Positions 26,505 to 38,043 are shown, numbered from the stretch's first letter. The stretch: DNA of 64,000 nt from Pirellulaceae bacterium (GCA_018402565.1 JAGYIQ010000005.1:248001-312000); one strand, 5' to 3'. A program made the numbers and translations. The notes: a model not told the origin generated them from the letters alone.

Positions 26505-27977
26505 TCAATTGGCCGGGCGGAGTCGTTCGGGCATGGCCACGGGGACTTCCACCAAGCGGTTGGGCTGGCCCTCGGCTTGCTTGTGCAACTCAAAGGCGTC
26601 GTAGTCCTCGCCGATGGCGGTCTTGGCGGTGAACCGCAGCTGGTCGCCATCAATGGTGATCACTTGGTACAGCTGCGTGTCCTCGGCCTTCCGCTTCATG
26701 AAATCAGCCCGAGAGTGGTCGTACATCTTCGGCCCACTGACCGAGACCACGTACACCGTGCCAAACTGCGGCTCGACCGCCTGAATCCCGACCGGCACGT
26801 TGGCCGGCTCCGCGACTTGCTGCACCGGGACCGCTTGATCGCCGATCTGCATCGTCAGCAACGCGGGGACGTCGAAACCCGTTCGACCGTAAGTGTGATC
26901 GTGACCGGTCAGCACCAAGTCCACACGATACTTGTCCAAAATCGGCTTCCAGACCTGGCGCAGTTGCGGGTTGTCTCGATTTTTTCCCGTTGAAAAAACC
27001 GGGTGATGGAACGAGCACACGACCCAGCGCGACTCGTTTTGGCTGAGGACCTGCTCCAACCACTCGGCTTGCTCCGCCAACATGGTGTTGCTGTCGAGTC
27101 CGATGAAGCGCATGTTATTGTAAACAAAAGTGTAGCAAGATTCTTCCAAACCGGCCGGACCGTTTTGCGGCAGATTGAAGGAGGGACGCCAGTGATGCGA
27201 GACGCGACGTTGTCCGTCCTCGCCGCGCAAGTACTCGTGATTCCCAGGCACAGCGATCTGCGGCGTCATGGCGTTCAACCAGGCCCCCGCCCCAAACCAT
27301 TCACCCCACTCGCCATCGCTCTCGGGTCGATTCACCAAGTCGCCGGCATGCAAAATGAACGCGGCCTCCGGGGCATCGCGATAAGCCTGTCGGATCACCC
27401 GCGACCACATGGAACGCAGATTGTTCTGGGCGTCGCCCACGTAAATGAACGAAAACGACTGCTGGTCCGCCGGCGTGGTTTGGAACTGCAGCCATTCGCT
27501 CCAATTGGTGCCGTCTCCCACCCGGTAAGCGTACCACGTGCCCGGCTCCAGACCCGTGAGGACCGCGCTGTGGAAATGGGCCTCGCTCAGGTCCGTCTTC
27601 AACGCTTCACTCTTCGCCACCAATCGCTGGGCCTGACGCACAAACAGCGGGCCCGCATCGGCCGGTGCCCATTCGACAAACGCCTCGGTCACCTCCGTCG
27701 ATGTCCGCCAATTGAGGCTGCGAGACGTGCCCGGGTCCTCGTGAAACGACAGCACGATCCGATCGGGAATCGCCGTGGGCTCGTACATCTCGGCCGCCGT
27801 GACCGCGGCGATATTCACCACCCGCTCGGGGGCCGTCAGCGTCTCTTGAGCCGCCAGAAATGCGGTGCCAGTGCCAGGCAACACACCAGTCAGAGCAGCA
27901 CCAGTCAGAACAGCACCAGTCAGAGCAGCGGCGGTCGCGGCCCACAATCGGCCTGGGATCATTTTGGTTCGGGACAT
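26505..27977 (-). CDS. Purple acid phosphatase-like metallophosphoesterase, exported
   Basis: The protein has about 490 residues and hydrolyses phosphate esters if its family is a guide. A signal peptide (residues 1-35) contains a repeated LTGA(V/A) motif. A fibronectin-III-like N-terminal domain (about 45-175) matches the purple acid phosphatase N domain. The metallophosphatase core follows with motifs GDAQ, HAGDLVN, GNHEYLRG, FHHPVF and GHDHTYGR, so all metal ligands are present. A bridging Tyr of plant-type enzymes is not evident. I start at ATG 27977, which has AGGAG seven bases upstream; an open frame reaches 28049. It is divergent from the large PVC protein gene. Confidence 0.88.
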   Translation of the reverse strand: MSRTKMIPGRLWAATAAALTGAVLTGAALTGVLPGTGTAFLAAQETLTAPERVVNIAAVTAAEMYEPTAIPDRIVLSFHEDPGTSRSLNWRTSTEVTEAFVEWAPADAGPLFVRQAQRLVAKSEALKTDLSEAHFHSAVLTGLEPGTWYAYRVGDGTNWSEWLQFQTTPADQQSFSFIYVGDAQNNLRSMWSRVIRQAYRDAPEAAFILHAGDLVNRPESDGEWGEWFGAGAWLNAMTPQIAVPGNHEYLRGEDGQRRVSHHWRPSFNLPQNGPAGLEESCYTFVYNNMRFIGLDSNTMLAEQAEWLEQVLSQNESRWVVCSFHHPVFSTGKNRDNPQLRQVWKPILDKYRVDLVLTGHDHTYGRTGFDVPALLTMQIGDQAVPVQQVAEPANVPVGIQAVEPQFGTVYVVSVSGPKMYDHSRADFMKRKAEDTQLYQVITIDGDQLRFTAKTAIGEDYDAFELHKQAEGQPNRLVEVPVAMPERLRPAN

Positions 27978-28393
27978 GGCGGCGCTCCTACTCAGTGGAT
28001 GGCATGCGAGGGGGTGACTCGCGAGGAAATTACCGGCACAGAATAACACAGATTTGCGAAGGAGCGGTTAAGATAAGATGAAGGCCCGAAGAAACGCGGC
28101 AGCCGGTCGACTGCCGCAATCATGGCAGCCAACCGCTACAATTGAGCTGGCGCTGCTCGCTCCCACAACAACGTTCGTCGCAAGCGCGTGGCAAGCTTGC
28201 CGCAGGAGCCGGCGCGACTGGTCGGGCCTCGCCCACTGGGGGACAAAGCCGCCAAGGGGTGCCGCGGGGCGAAGATGCTCGCCCAGAGGCACCCACCAAC
28301 CGTGCCGCCGAACGGTGCCGAACGTTCCACACACAAACCCACAAGTTGAACCCACACGTTAAATCCAGTACGCCGTGGACGTGGAGATGAGTC
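27978..28393. other. Divergent intergenic region, no gene seen
   Basis: About 415 bases separate two divergent starts. I see no RNA gene or repeat family here. Any promoters for both genes must lie in it, but I cannot place them reliably. Confidence 0.5.
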
Positions 28394-31300
28394 ATGACCC
28401 AAACGCTACCAATGTCGCCCCTCTCGCAGTTGCCGATCACCGCAGGGTCGGGCCGTCCGCGGTCGACCCAGCGGCTGGCGAGGGGCCGATGCTCGCGCCT
28501 CTGGTCGCGCCTGTGGCTGGTCCTGTGCCTGGGATTGGGCCTGGGATTGGGCCTGGCCGGGAACCCGACCGCCACGGACGCTCAAAGCCCGGCCAATCGC
28601 TTGACCTATTTGGACGCGGGCGTCGATCCGTACTACGTGCACCGCGATTTTCCGCGGCTGACCACGCCCCAATGGCTGGGCGAACCCGGCGTGGAAGCGG
28701 TCGTGATCTTGGCGATTGACGACATGCAGCAGAGCGAGCCCTACGAGGTGTATTTGCGGCCGATCTTGGAACGGCTGCAAGCCATCGACGGCCGAGCCCC
28801 GGTTAGCATCATGGCCAACCGCGTCGATCCGCAGGATCCGCGGCTGCAGCAGTGGCTGCAGGAAGGCCTGAGCCTGGAGACGCACACGTGGACCCACCCC
28901 TGCCCCTGCCTGGCCAACCATCAATTCGGGGCCGCGCTCCAGACCTACCAACAGTGCGTGGACGCCTTGGCCTCGGTGTCCAACCACCGGCCCGTCGCCT
29001 TTCGCATGCCCTGCTGCGATTCGATGAATTCACCCAGCCCGCGGTTCTTCTCCGAGATCTTCGCGCGGCCTACCCCAGCCGGGCACGCCTTGAGCATCGA
29101 CAGCTCGGTGCTGCATCTCTTCACCTCCGACGATCCCGACCTGCCACGCGAAGCGGTGCTGAGACCAGACGGGCAGCCGCGCTTTCCACATTACGTGCCC
29201 TTCCCCAACTACGTCAATAAAATCGAAAATTATCCATATCCCTACCAGATTGGCTCGCTGTGTTGGCAGTTTCCCTGCTTGACCCCCAGCGATTGGCAAG
29301 CCCAGCACGTGCAGGCGGCCAACAATCCGGACACGGTCCGCGACCTGCAGATTGCGCTGGACCTGACGGTGCTGCAACAGGGAGCCCTGAGCTTTGTCTT
29401 CCACCCGCACGGCTGGATGCGCAACGAACAAGTCGTGGAGCTGATCGATCACGCGGTGGCTCGCCATGGCTCCAAGATCAAGTTCATGACCTTCGCCGAG
29501 GCTCACGATCGGCTGCAAAACTTTCTCTTGGCGGGCCAGCCCCTCCGAGGGCCCGACGGGGGTGATCCAGGCGTGCGGCTGCTGGATATCAACGACGATG
29601 GCTACCTGGACGTCGTGATCGCCAATGAATCGCGGCGCCTGACGCGCATCTGGTCACCCGAGCAACAGCAGTGGCTGGACAGCGACTTCCCCGTCCCAGT
29701 GGTCACCCGCCACGCCCCCAGGCCAACCGAATCCGATTCGCCGGCCGCGGCCTTGCCCCAGTCACAGTCCCAGCCCGAATCCCGGTCAGAGTCAAAGTCA
29801 GAGTCAAAGTCAGAGTCAAAGTCCGAGTCCGAATTCCAGTCCGACTCTGAGTCAAAGTCCAAGTCTGAGCCCCAGCCCGAGGCGGCGGTTGCGGTTCGCT
29901 GGGGCGTGCTGGCCGACGGCCGTGTCTGGTTGCTGGCCCAGTCGGAGGCGGGCTTGGGAGCCTGGGAGTGGTCGGGCACCCGCTGGGAAGCGGCCCCGGC
30001 TCGACTGCAAGGTTTGCCCCTGGAGTCGTTGCGGTTGGTGAGCGAGGGTCGCGACCAGGGCGTGCGGCTGCGGGATCTTGATGGCGACGGGCAGTGCGAA
30101 TTGATTCGCAGTGGACCGGCGGGGAACACGGTCTGGCGCTGGCAGGCCGAAGCGTGGCAGATCGCGGACTACAACTTGCCGCCCGATGTGGCGATCGTGG
30201 ATGCCTGGGGTCGCGACGCGGGGCTGCGGTGGGTCGATGTGGATGGCGATGGGACGACCGATGTGCTGTTCTCCAACGAACAACGCTACAGCCTGTCGTT
30301 GGGACGCTTCGACGCCGATTGGCAGTTCCTGGGCTGGCCCGTCGAGCCCCAGCGGGCGATGCGAGACAACGAGGCTCAGGTCATCCCACCGATCGTCCGC
30401 GACGTGCCTCCCGGCGGTCCGCTGAACAACGGCGTGTGGTTTGCGGAGCGGACGCTGTGGGTACAAAACGAATCGACAGCAGACTTGAGCGACAAAGTGG
30501 ATCGCCGGACCTTCGATGAACTGTTGGGCGACGTAGCGGCGATCCCAGCGGCCCGTTCGCCCCAGCAATCCCTGCTGGCTCTGCAAACGCGACCGGACCT
30601 GCAAGTCGAGTTGGTGGCGCACGAACCGTTGGTGGTGGATCCCGTGGCGTTTGATTGGGGGCCGGACGGACGCTTGTGGGTGGCCGAGATGCGCGACTAC
30701 CCCAATGGGCTGGACGGGCAGGGACAAGCGGGCGGCCGCATCCGCGTGTTGTCGGATACCAATGGCGACGGTCGCTACGATTCCGCGACGATCTTTTTGG
30801 ACGATGTGCCGTTCCCGACCGGAGTCAAGGTTTGGCGACAAGGGATCTTGGTTACCGCCGCTCCGGAAATTTTTTATGCGGAAGACACCGACGGGGACGG
30901 CCGAGCGGATCGGCGGGAGGTGCTGTACCGAGGTTTTATCGAGGGCAACCAACAGCATCGCGTCAACGGCCTGCAGTGGGGCTTGGACAATTGGCTGCAC
31001 GTGGCCAACGGCGACAGCGGTGGCGTGGTCCAATCGCTCCGCACCGGCGAGACGCTGCCGATCGGCGGTCGCGACCTGCGGATCCAACCCGACACGGGTG
31101 CCTTGGTGGCCGAGTCGGGGATGACTCAATTCGGTCGCACGTGCGACGATTGGGGGAATTGGTTTGGCTGCAACAACACGTATCCCATCTGGCACTACGT
31201 CCTCTCGGATGCCGACCTCCGCCGCAACCCGCACTTTGCCCCACGCGACATGCGGCAGCAAGTCTCGCTGACGCCCGGCGCGGCGCCGGTCTTCCCAGTC

Positions 31301-33910
31301 AGTCGCACGCTGCCGCGATTCAACGACTTCCACATGGTGGACCGTTTCACATCGGCGTGCGGCTTGACCATCTATCGCGATCGCCTATTGGGTCCTGAAT
31401 TTTACGGCAATTATTTTGTCTGCGAGCCAGTGCACAACTTGGTGCAGCGTGAAGTTATGACCCCGTCGGGCTCGACCTTTCGCAGCCAGCGGGCCGAGGA
31501 CGAGCAATCGCGCGAGTTCCTGGCGTCGGCCGATCATTGGTTTCGCCCCGTGATGGCGCGGACCGGTCCGGACGGCGCCCTGTGGGTGGCGGACATGTAT
31601 CGCTTGGTGATCGAGCATCCAGAGTGGATCCCGGCGGCCTGGCAAGCCCGACTGAACTTGCGGGCGGGTGACAACATGGGCCGTTTGTACCGCGTCTTCC
31701 CACGCGACGTGCCGCCACCGGCCCTGCCGCGACTGGATCAGCTGACGCCGACGCAATGGGTCCAGCAACTGCAGAGCGAAAATGGCTGGGTCCGCGACAT
31801 GGCCCAACAGCTGTTGGTCTGGGAGGGGGATCGAACGATCGTCGAGGACCTTAGAGCCTTGCTGCACAACAGCCCGCAGCCGTGGGCCCGCTTGCACGCG
31901 CTGGCGACGCTTCAAGGTTTGCAAGCGCTGCAGAGCGACGACTTACGGCTGGGAGTGCGGGACGAACATCCTGGCGTACGACGCTGGGCGTTGCGTTTGG
32001 CGGCAGCCCACTTGAACGACGCGACTGACTTGCAAACGGCGATCCTGCAGCAGTTGGCCCAGGAGGAAGATCCGCAGGTTTGGTTGCAGGCCACCGTGTT
32101 GCTGGGCGCCAGTCGATCGGCCGCATTTTCCCAACAAGTGGCTGCGCGAATGGTACCGCGACTGGACGACGAGTATCTCCGCACGGCCTGGCTCAGCTCC
32201 CTGCAGATGGACAACGCGGCAGCGCTGTTGACCGCGCTGTTGCAGGCTTGGCCGGCGACCGCTACCAGCGACTTGGAGGCCGGCTTGACCGAGGTGCTGC
32301 AGGGCCAGTTGCGGTTTGTGGTCGCCAGTCAGCAGGTCGAGTTGTGGGAGCCGTTGGCGGAGGCCCTGCTGCCACTGCCGGAGGAACAGGCCCCATCCGG
32401 GGAGCTGGCCCCTGCCCAGGAGCTGGCCCCAGCCGGGGAGCTGGCGCAGTGGTTGCAGCAGCAAGAGACCTCGCGGGGCACCGCGGCGCAGATTTGGCGA
32501 CTGCAGGCACTGAGCGAGCTCTTGTCGGGCTGGCCGGCCGACCGTCGCCAGGATCTCAGCCCGGTCTGGCAGCAACGCCTGGAGCAGATCTGGTCGCTGA
32601 CGGCACTGGACGACTCGACAGCCCCTGCGGCCGTGCAAGTGGCCCAAGTTCGGCTGTTGGGGCAAGTCTTCTGGGAGCCCTCCCGAGCGGTGGACGCGTT
32701 GTTGGGGGCATTGTCCCCGCGTTCGGCCCCCGAGGTCCAAATGGCGGCGGTGCGGAGTTTGGCGCGATTCGCGGACGACTCGATCGTGGACCGCTTGCTG
32801 CAACCGTGGCTGTCCTATTCACCAGGACTGCGGAACGAGATCTTGGACGTGGTCCTGGCCCGCAACGAGTGGATTCCGACCGTGTTGGCCGCCGTGACCG
32901 AGGGACGGATTCCGGCTGCTCATTTGAACGCCAGCCGTCGTCAGCAGCTGCTGCAACATCGGTCGGCCTCGATTCGCCGGCGGGCGGAGGAAGCGTTCGT
33001 CGGTGGCCTGACCTCGAATCGACAGGCCCTGATCGAGCAATATGCGGAGGTGGCGTCATTGGCGCCACAAGCCGACGTGGATCGAGGCCGCGCGGTGTTT
33101 CGCCAACACTGCGCCAACTGCCATCGGCTGGAGGCGTTCGGTCATGCCGTCGGGCCGGATTTGGCCGCGTTTGTGGACAAGTCCGACGCGGGCTTGTTGG
33201 CCGCGATCCTGGATCCGAATCGAGCCATCGAGGATCGCTATCAGGAGTACTTGGCCCTGGACTGGGACGGCCGGCAACACCGCGGCGTGATCGCCACCGA
33301 AACCAGCAATGCCTTGACACTGTTGGCCGCCGAGGGGAAGCAGGTCGAGTTACTGCGCAGCGAGATCGAACAATTGGCGGCCACCGGACAGTCGCTGATG
33401 CCCGAGGGCTTGGAGAAAGATCTGCCGCCGCCGGCCATGGCCGACCTGTTCCGCTACCTCCGCAGTTCTCGGCCGCCCCACAAGGTCTTCCCGGGCAACG
33501 AGCCGGACTACCCGTTTGTCCGCGACGACGGTTCGATTCGCTTGCTGGCCACCAACTGTCGCATCTACGGCCCCTCGTTGGTGTTCGAGCCCGGGTATCG
33601 TAACTTGGGTTTCTGGGGCAGTGCCGAGGACCGGGCAGTGTGGACCATCCGCGTGCCTCGCGCGGGTCGCTACGGCATCACGCTGGACTATGCCTGTGCG
33701 AACGACGTGGCGGGGAACCGCTTTGTGATCCAAGTGGCGGGCCAGAGCGTCGGAGGAGTCGTGGGGGGAACCGGCTCCTGGGACGAGTACGCCTGGCGCG
33801 ACGTGGGCTTTGTGGAACTGGAAGCCGGCGAACACGAGTTGGTGTTTCGCTCGGATGGGCCAATCCAGCAATTCCTGCTGGATTTGCGCAGTGTCGTGTT
33901 ATGGCCATGA
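28394..33910 (+). CDS. Multidomain PVC protein: polysaccharide deacetylase, PVC dehydrogenase, HEAT repeats, cytochrome c, CBM-like
   Basis: This 1838-residue exported protein has a clear module order. A signal peptide at about 33-64 (WLVLCLGLGLGLGLAG) is followed by a polysaccharide-deacetylase-like domain (about 75-375) with Asp108-Asp109 and the HTWTH metal motif at 164-168. Next come FG-GAP/VCBS-like repeats (LDINDDGYLDVV, RDLDGDGQCEL, VDVDGDGTTDVL) and an SE/SK-rich linker at about 460-495. A PVC-type membrane-bound dehydrogenase propeller domain begins near 750 (PVAFDWGPDGRLWVAEM), then HEAT-like repeats, a PVC-type haem site CANCH at 1573-1577, and a C-terminal CBM-like domain. GGAG lies seven bases upstream of the ATG. 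It probably acts on polysaccharide in the periplasm or outside. Fusion of a deacetylase to the PVC dehydrogenase/cytochrome block is unusual. Confidence 0.88.
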   Translation: MTQTLPMSPLSQLPITAGSGRPRSTQRLARGRCSRLWSRLWLVLCLGLGLGLGLAGNPTATDAQSPANRLTYLDAGVDPYYVHRDFPRLTTPQWLGEPGVEAVVILAIDDMQQSEPYEVYLRPILERLQAIDGRAPVSIMANRVDPQDPRLQQWLQEGLSLETHTWTHPCPCLANHQFGAALQTYQQCVDALASVSNHRPVAFRMPCCDSMNSPSPRFFSEIFARPTPAGHALSIDSSVLHLFTSDDPDLPREAVLRPDGQPRFPHYVPFPNYVNKIENYPYPYQIGSLCWQFPCLTPSDWQAQHVQAANNPDTVRDLQIALDLTVLQQGALSFVFHPHGWMRNEQVVELIDHAVARHGSKIKFMTFAEAHDRLQNFLLAGQPLRGPDGGDPGVRLLDINDDGYLDVVIANESRRLTRIWSPEQQQWLDSDFPVPVVTRHAPRPTESDSPAAALPQSQSQPESRSESKSESKSESKSESEFQSDSESKSKSEPQPEAAVAVRWGVLADGRVWLLAQSEAGLGAWEWSGTRWEAAPARLQGLPLESLRLVSEGRDQGVRLRDLDGDGQCELIRSGPAGNTVWRWQAEAWQIADYNLPPDVAIVDAWGRDAGLRWVDVDGDGTTDVLFSNEQRYSLSLGRFDADWQFLGWPVEPQRAMRDNEAQVIPPIVRDVPPGGPLNNGVWFAERTLWVQNESTADLSDKVDRRTFDELLGDVAAIPAARSPQQSLLALQTRPDLQVELVAHEPLVVDPVAFDWGPDGRLWVAEMRDYPNGLDGQGQAGGRIRVLSDTNGDGRYDSATIFLDDVPFPTGVKVWRQGILVTAAPEIFYAEDTDGDGRADRREVLYRGFIEGNQQHRVNGLQWGLDNWLHVANGDSGGVVQSLRTGETLPIGGRDLRIQPDTGALVAESGMTQFGRTCDDWGNWFGCNNTYPIWHYVLSDADLRRNPHFAPRDMRQQVSLTPGAAPVFPVSRTLPRFNDFHMVDRFTSACGLTIYRDRLLGPEFYGNYFVCEPVHNLVQREVMTPSGSTFRSQRAEDEQSREFLASADHWFRPVMARTGPDGALWVADMYRLVIEHPEWIPAAWQARLNLRAGDNMGRLYRVFPRDVPPPALPRLDQLTPTQWVQQLQSENGWVRDMAQQLLVWEGDRTIVEDLRALLHNSPQPWARLHALATLQGLQALQSDDLRLGVRDEHPGVRRWALRLAAAHLNDATDLQTAILQQLAQEEDPQVWLQATVLLGASRSAAFSQQVAARMVPRLDDEYLRTAWLSSLQMDNAAALLTALLQAWPATATSDLEAGLTEVLQGQLRFVVASQQVELWEPLAEALLPLPEEQAPSGELAPAQELAPAGELAQWLQQQETSRGTAAQIWRLQALSELLSGWPADRRQDLSPVWQQRLEQIWSLTALDDSTAPAAVQVAQVRLLGQVFWEPSRAVDALLGALSPRSAPEVQMAAVRSLARFADDSIVDRLLQPWLSYSPGLRNEILDVVLARNEWIPTVLAAVTEGRIPAAHLNASRRQQLLQHRSASIRRRAEEAFVGGLTSNRQALIEQYAEVASLAPQADVDRGRAVFRQHCANCHRLEAFGHAVGPDLAAFVDKSDAGLLAAILDPNRAIEDRYQEYLALDWDGRQHRGVIATETSNALTLLAAEGKQVELLRSEIEQLAATGQSLMPEGLEKDLPPPAMADLFRYLRSSRPPHKVFPGNEPDYPFVRDDGSIRLLATNCRIYGPSLVFEPGYRNLGFWGSAEDRAVWTIRVPRAGRYGITLDYACANDVAGNRFVIQVAGQSVGGVVGGTGSWDEYAWRDVGFVELEAGEHELVFRSDGPIQQFLLDLRSVVLWP

Positions 33911-33930
33911 TGGCTTGATTGGGAGACGCG

Positions 33931-36900
33931 GTGGAAGCGGGTTGGCAGTTTTGGATCGATGTGGGCGGCACGTTTACCGATTGTTTGGGCATCTCACCCG
34001 ACGGCCAGTGGCACCGTCGCAAGATCCTGAGCGCGGGGCGACTGCGGTGCCGCGGCCGGCGTCGGGCCGCGCCCGACACAACCGCTGCTCCCCCCGCAGT
34101 CTCGCACTGGCAGGTCGCCCTGCCCTTCCCGCTGGCGGCCAATGCCTTGCGCGATTGCAACTGCCTCTGCCTGGATGCCGCCGGCCGCGTTCTGGGCCGT
34201 GCCCGGGTCGTGCAGCAGTCCGCCGCCACAGTGCCCGCTCCTGAACGGACTCCCCAAACAAACAAGCTTAAATCCCATAAACAAAACGAATCAAATACAA
34301 ATATTTACACAAACAATTCGGCGGCAGTGACACAGGTCACGCTGACGCCGTGGGAGTCGGCCGACGGCCAGATCCCGGAGGACGTGACCTTGGAGTTTTG
34401 CCCAGATCAACCGGCCCCGCTGCTGGCGATGCGTTGGTTGTTGGGGGCCGGGCTGCACGATCCCTTGCCGGCGGTCGACTTGCGGCTGGGGACAACCCGA
34501 GGCACCAACGCTCTGCTGACGCGGACCGGCGCTCGTACGGCCTTGGTGACCACAGCGGGATTGGCCGACGCCTTGTGGATCGGCGACCAACAGCGCCCGG
34601 ACCTGTTTGCCCTGGCGGTGCAAAAGTCGCCACCGCTGTGTGAAGTGGCGGTGGAAGTGACGGCGCGGATGGCGGCCGATGGGACCGAACTGCAGGCGTT
34701 GGACCTCGACGCGACCCGCCAAGAGTTACAACAGTTGCGAGCTACCGGCATCGAGTCGCTAGCCGTGTGCCTGCTGCATGCTTATCGTTATCCGCAACAT
34801 GAGTTGCAAGTGGAGGCCCTGGCGAGGGAGGCTGGGTTCTCGCACATCAGCTTGTCGCATCGCTGTTCATCGTTGATCAAGTTTATTCCACGAGCCAGCA
34901 CCACGGTGTTGGATGCTTACTTGAACCCGGTCCTGCAAGACTACGTGGGCGAGATCGAGCGGGCGTTGGGCCCGGGCAGTCGACTGGCGCTGATGACCAG
35001 CAGTGGTGGCTTGGTGCCGCCAGAGGATTTCTCGGGCAAAGACAGCGTGCTGAGCGGGCCGGCGGGCGGCGTGGTGGGCTTTACGGCGGTCGCTCGGCAA
35101 GTGGGCTACACCCGCGCGATCGGGTTCGACATGGGGGGCACCAGCACCGATGTGGCCCGGTTGGACGGCTCGGTTCCGCTGCAGAACGAGACGCGGAAGG
35201 CCGGTGTGCTGTTGCAGACGCCCACGCTGGCGATTGAAACGGTGGCGGCCGGCGGCGGCAGTTGGTGTGGATTCGACGGCCAACGCTTGCTGGTGGGCCC
35301 GCAAAGCGCCGGGGCCGATCCAGGGCCAGCCTGCTACGGGCGCGGCGGACCGCTGACCGTGACCGACATGAACTTCTGGTTGGGCCGCGTGCCGGCGACG
35401 CACTTCCCCGTGCCTCTGCAGCGGGAGGCGGTGGCCGTGGCCCTGCGGCAACGCCAATCCGACATCGCCGCCGCGACCGGTCGCCACTACGAACTGGATG
35501 AATTGGCCGTGGCCTACTTGGCCGTGGCCAACGCGCACATGGCCGGCGCGATCGCGGCCGTCTCCACGCGGCAGGGAGTGGACCCGCGCGATTATCCGAT
35601 CGTGGCTTTCGGCGGAGCGGCCGCGCAGCATGTCTGCGGCGTGGCGGACCAATTGGGCATCCGCGACGCGTTTGTGCATCCCGACGCGGGGCTGCTCAGC
35701 GCCTACGGCATCGGTCACGCGGCCCTGCGGCGGATCGGCCAACAGCAATTGGACGGACCCCTGGACGATGTTCAGCTGCCACGCGTCCTTGGGCCCGAAC
35801 TGGCCGACCTGGCCCACCGCACACGAGCGCTGTTGCCCGACCCCACCGCCCCGCAAGTGGAGCAGTTCGCTCGGCTCTGGCTGCACGTCGCCGGCACCGA
35901 ACAGAGCTTGATGCTGGAGCTGCCAGTCGACGAGCACTGGGACGCCGCGACCTTGTCAGCCCGATTTTGGCAGCAGTTCCAACAGCGGTTCGGCGTCCGC
36001 TGGCAACGCCCCCTGCGACTCGGCATCCTGGAGGTCGAAGTCGTCTGCCCCACCGACACCCCGGCGGCCACCTCGATCCCCGCCGCTGACGACTCGGCTT
36101 GGCAGAGCGTCGCGGTTGGCCCCCAAGTCATCGAATTCCCGAATTCTACCATTTGGCTCGAACCCGGCTGGTCGGTCCGCCGTAATAGGGAGGGCGTCTT
36201 GCATTTGCAGCGCCCAGCAGCGGGGCCGCAGCCCGCCAACACGACAGCGACGCTGGGGGCCGAGTTGGCGACAAATGAAGCTGCGGCAGTGACAAGTGGA
36301 ACTGCATCAGCGACAAGTGCAACTGCGGCAGTGGCAAGTGGAACTGCGGCAGTGGCCGGGGTCTCGACAACGACCACGGCCGCCCGCGACCCGTTGCTGT
36401 TGGAACTGTTCTGCCAGCGTCTAACCGACATCGCCACGCAGATGGGGTTGACGCTGCAATCGACGTGTACCAGCGTCAACGTGAAGGACCGCTTGGACTT
36501 CAGTTGCGCGGTGTTTGATCAGGAGGGCCAGTTGTTGGTCAACGCGCCACACATTCCGGTGCACTTGGGTGCTATGAGCGAGACGGTCAAGGCGATTGCC
36601 GGGCGGTGTGGTCCGTTCCATCCCGACGACACCTTCGTCACCAACGATCCATTCCAAGGCGGCTCGCATTTGCCGGACGTGACGGTCGTCACTCCCGTGT
36701 TTCTGCCCGACGCCGCCGCGGACCGTCCGCAGTTCTGGGTGGCCACCCGGGCCCATCATGCGGAGATCGGCGGGATCACGCCGGGCTCGCTGCCACCACA
36801 CGCGACCTGTTTGGAGGAAGAGGGCGTCGTGCTCCGCAACCTGCGCTGGTTGGGGGACGACGGCCAAGTCAATCCTGCCTTGGAGCAGGCATTGCGCGGC

Positions 36901-37995
36901 GCGCGGTACCCCAGCCGCAGTCCGCAGACCAACCTCGAGGACATCCAGGCGCAGGTTGCCGCCAACCGCTTGGGGGTCACTCGCCTGCAGGAGTTCGCCG
37001 CAGCTTGGGGTTGGTCGCAGGTCGCCGCCTATTGCCAACACGTGCAAGATGCCGCGGCCGAGTACGTCTCGGCGTGGTTGGCAGACCAAGAGCCGGGCTC
37101 CTGGACCTGCCGCGACGCCTTGGATTGTGGCTTGACCATCCAACTGACGGTGACGCGGGAACCCACCCGCCTGACGTTCGACTTCAGCGGCACGTCGCCA
37201 CGAGCCCACAACCACTACAACACCAACCCGGCCATCGTGCAGTCGGCGATCCTATACGCCCTCCGCGTCTTGATCGCGGCCCCGATTCCCTTGAATCAAG
37301 GCGTGCTGCGACCGATCCAAGTCCGCCTGCCCGCCTGCTTTCTCAATCCCATGGGCGAGCACTCGGAGGAGGACGTGCGGCAGCGCTCCGCGGCCGACCT
37401 ACCGGCCGTGGGCGCCGGCAACGTCGAGACATCGCAGCGGTTGGTGGACGTGATCTTCGGCGCCCTGCACGCGGCCGCCGCCAGCCAAGGCACCATGAAC
37501 AACCTGCTGTTCGGCGATGACACCTTTGGCTTCTACGAAACCATGGGCGGCGGCTGCGGTGCGACTGCCGATCGACCCGGGGCCTCCGCCGTGCACTCCC
37601 ACATGACCAACACCCGACTGACCGACCCCGAAATTTTGGAGGATCGTTATCCGGTCCGCTTGCTGGAGTTTCGCATCCGCCGCGGCAGCGGAGGGGCCGG
37701 TCAGCAAGCCGGCGGCGATGGCCTGGTCCGCCGCTTCCAATTCCTGCGGCCACTCGAGGTGTCGTTGGTCAGCAATCGCCGAGCCAGCACCGCCCCACCG
37801 CCCTACGGAGCGGCCGGTGGGGAGCCCGGCCAACGCGGCCTCAACCTGCGGATCCACAGCGATGGCCAAGTCGATACCCTGCCCGGCGACGCCCAGTTCA
37901 CCATCGCTGCCGGCGACTCCCTCGAGATCCAAACCCCCGGCGGTGGCGGCTGGGGCCCACCCGCTGACGACGGCCCGCCGAAACGGGACGGCTGA
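33931..37995 (+). CDS. HyuA-HyuB fusion (hydantoinase/5-oxoprolinase family)
   Basis: This roughly 1354-residue ATP-dependent amidohydrolase fuses HyuA (about residues 1-700; DVGGTFTDC at the start, [12 protein letters not shown] and the [14 protein letters not shown] region) with HyuB (about 815-1350; [28 protein letters not shown] segment, [12 protein letters not shown]). Family members hydrolyse 5-oxoproline or hydantoins. I start at GTG 33931 because GGGAG lies five bases upstream. It is 20 bases after the large PVC protein gene, so the two are probably co-transcribed. Residues near 105-130 (DNA 34255-34320) are an AT-rich, Asn/Lys-rich patch unlike the rest of the gene. The linker between the halves is a Thr/Ala/Ser/Gly repeat. 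Confidence 0.88.
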   Translation: MEAGWQFWIDVGGTFTDCLGISPDGQWHRRKILSAGRLRCRGRRRAAPDTTAAPPAVSHWQVALPFPLAANALRDCNCLCLDAAGRVLGRARVVQQSAATVPAPERTPQTNKLKSHKQNESNTNIYTNNSAAVTQVTLTPWESADGQIPEDVTLEFCPDQPAPLLAMRWLLGAGLHDPLPAVDLRLGTTRGTNALLTRTGARTALVTTAGLADALWIGDQQRPDLFALAVQKSPPLCEVAVEVTARMAADGTELQALDLDATRQELQQLRATGIESLAVCLLHAYRYPQHELQVEALAREAGFSHISLSHRCSSLIKFIPRASTTVLDAYLNPVLQDYVGEIERALGPGSRLALMTSSGGLVPPEDFSGKDSVLSGPAGGVVGFTAVARQVGYTRAIGFDMGGTSTDVARLDGSVPLQNETRKAGVLLQTPTLAIETVAAGGGSWCGFDGQRLLVGPQSAGADPGPACYGRGGPLTVTDMNFWLGRVPATHFPVPLQREAVAVALRQRQSDIAAATGRHYELDELAVAYLAVANAHMAGAIAAVSTRQGVDPRDYPIVAFGGAAAQHVCGVADQLGIRDAFVHPDAGLLSAYGIGHAALRRIGQQQLDGPLDDVQLPRVLGPELADLAHRTRALLPDPTAPQVEQFARLWLHVAGTEQSLMLELPVDEHWDAATLSARFWQQFQQRFGVRWQRPLRLGILEVEVVCPTDTPAATSIPAADDSAWQSVAVGPQVIEFPNSTIWLEPGWSVRRNREGVLHLQRPAAGPQPANTTATLGAELATNEAAAVTSGTASATSATAAVASGTAAVAGVSTTTTAARDPLLLELFCQRLTDIATQMGLTLQSTCTSVNVKDRLDFSCAVFDQEGQLLVNAPHIPVHLGAMSETVKAIAGRCGPFHPDDTFVTNDPFQGGSHLPDVTVVTPVFLPDAAADRPQFWVATRAHHAEIGGITPGSLPPHATCLEEEGVVLRNLRWLGDDGQVNPALEQALRGARYPSRSPQTNLEDIQAQVAANRLGVTRLQEFAAAWGWSQVAAYCQHVQDAAAEYVSAWLADQEPGSWTCRDALDCGLTIQLTVTREPTRLTFDFSGTSPRAHNHYNTNPAIVQSAILYALRVLIAAPIPLNQGVLRPIQVRLPACFLNPMGEHSEEDVRQRSAADLPAVGAGNVETSQRLVDVIFGALHAAAASQGTMNNLLFGDDTFGFYETMGGGCGATADRPGASAVHSHMTNTRLTDPEILEDRYPVRLLEFRIRRGSGGAGQQAGGDGLVRRFQFLRPLEVSLVSNRRASTAPPPYGAAGGEPGQRGLNLRIHSDGQVDTLPGDAQFTIAAGDSLEIQTPGGGGWGPPADDGPPKRDG

Positions 37996-38043
37996 CCAAA
38001 ACGGCTCCCCGACCGGCTGACCGGGTTGACTGACCGGATTGGC

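Noticed and set aside
32080..33603. A 507-residue frame inside the large PVC protein gene
   Set aside because: It lies in another frame of a gene whose own frame carries continuous domains; its composition is Arg/Gly-rich, as expected for a GC shadow.
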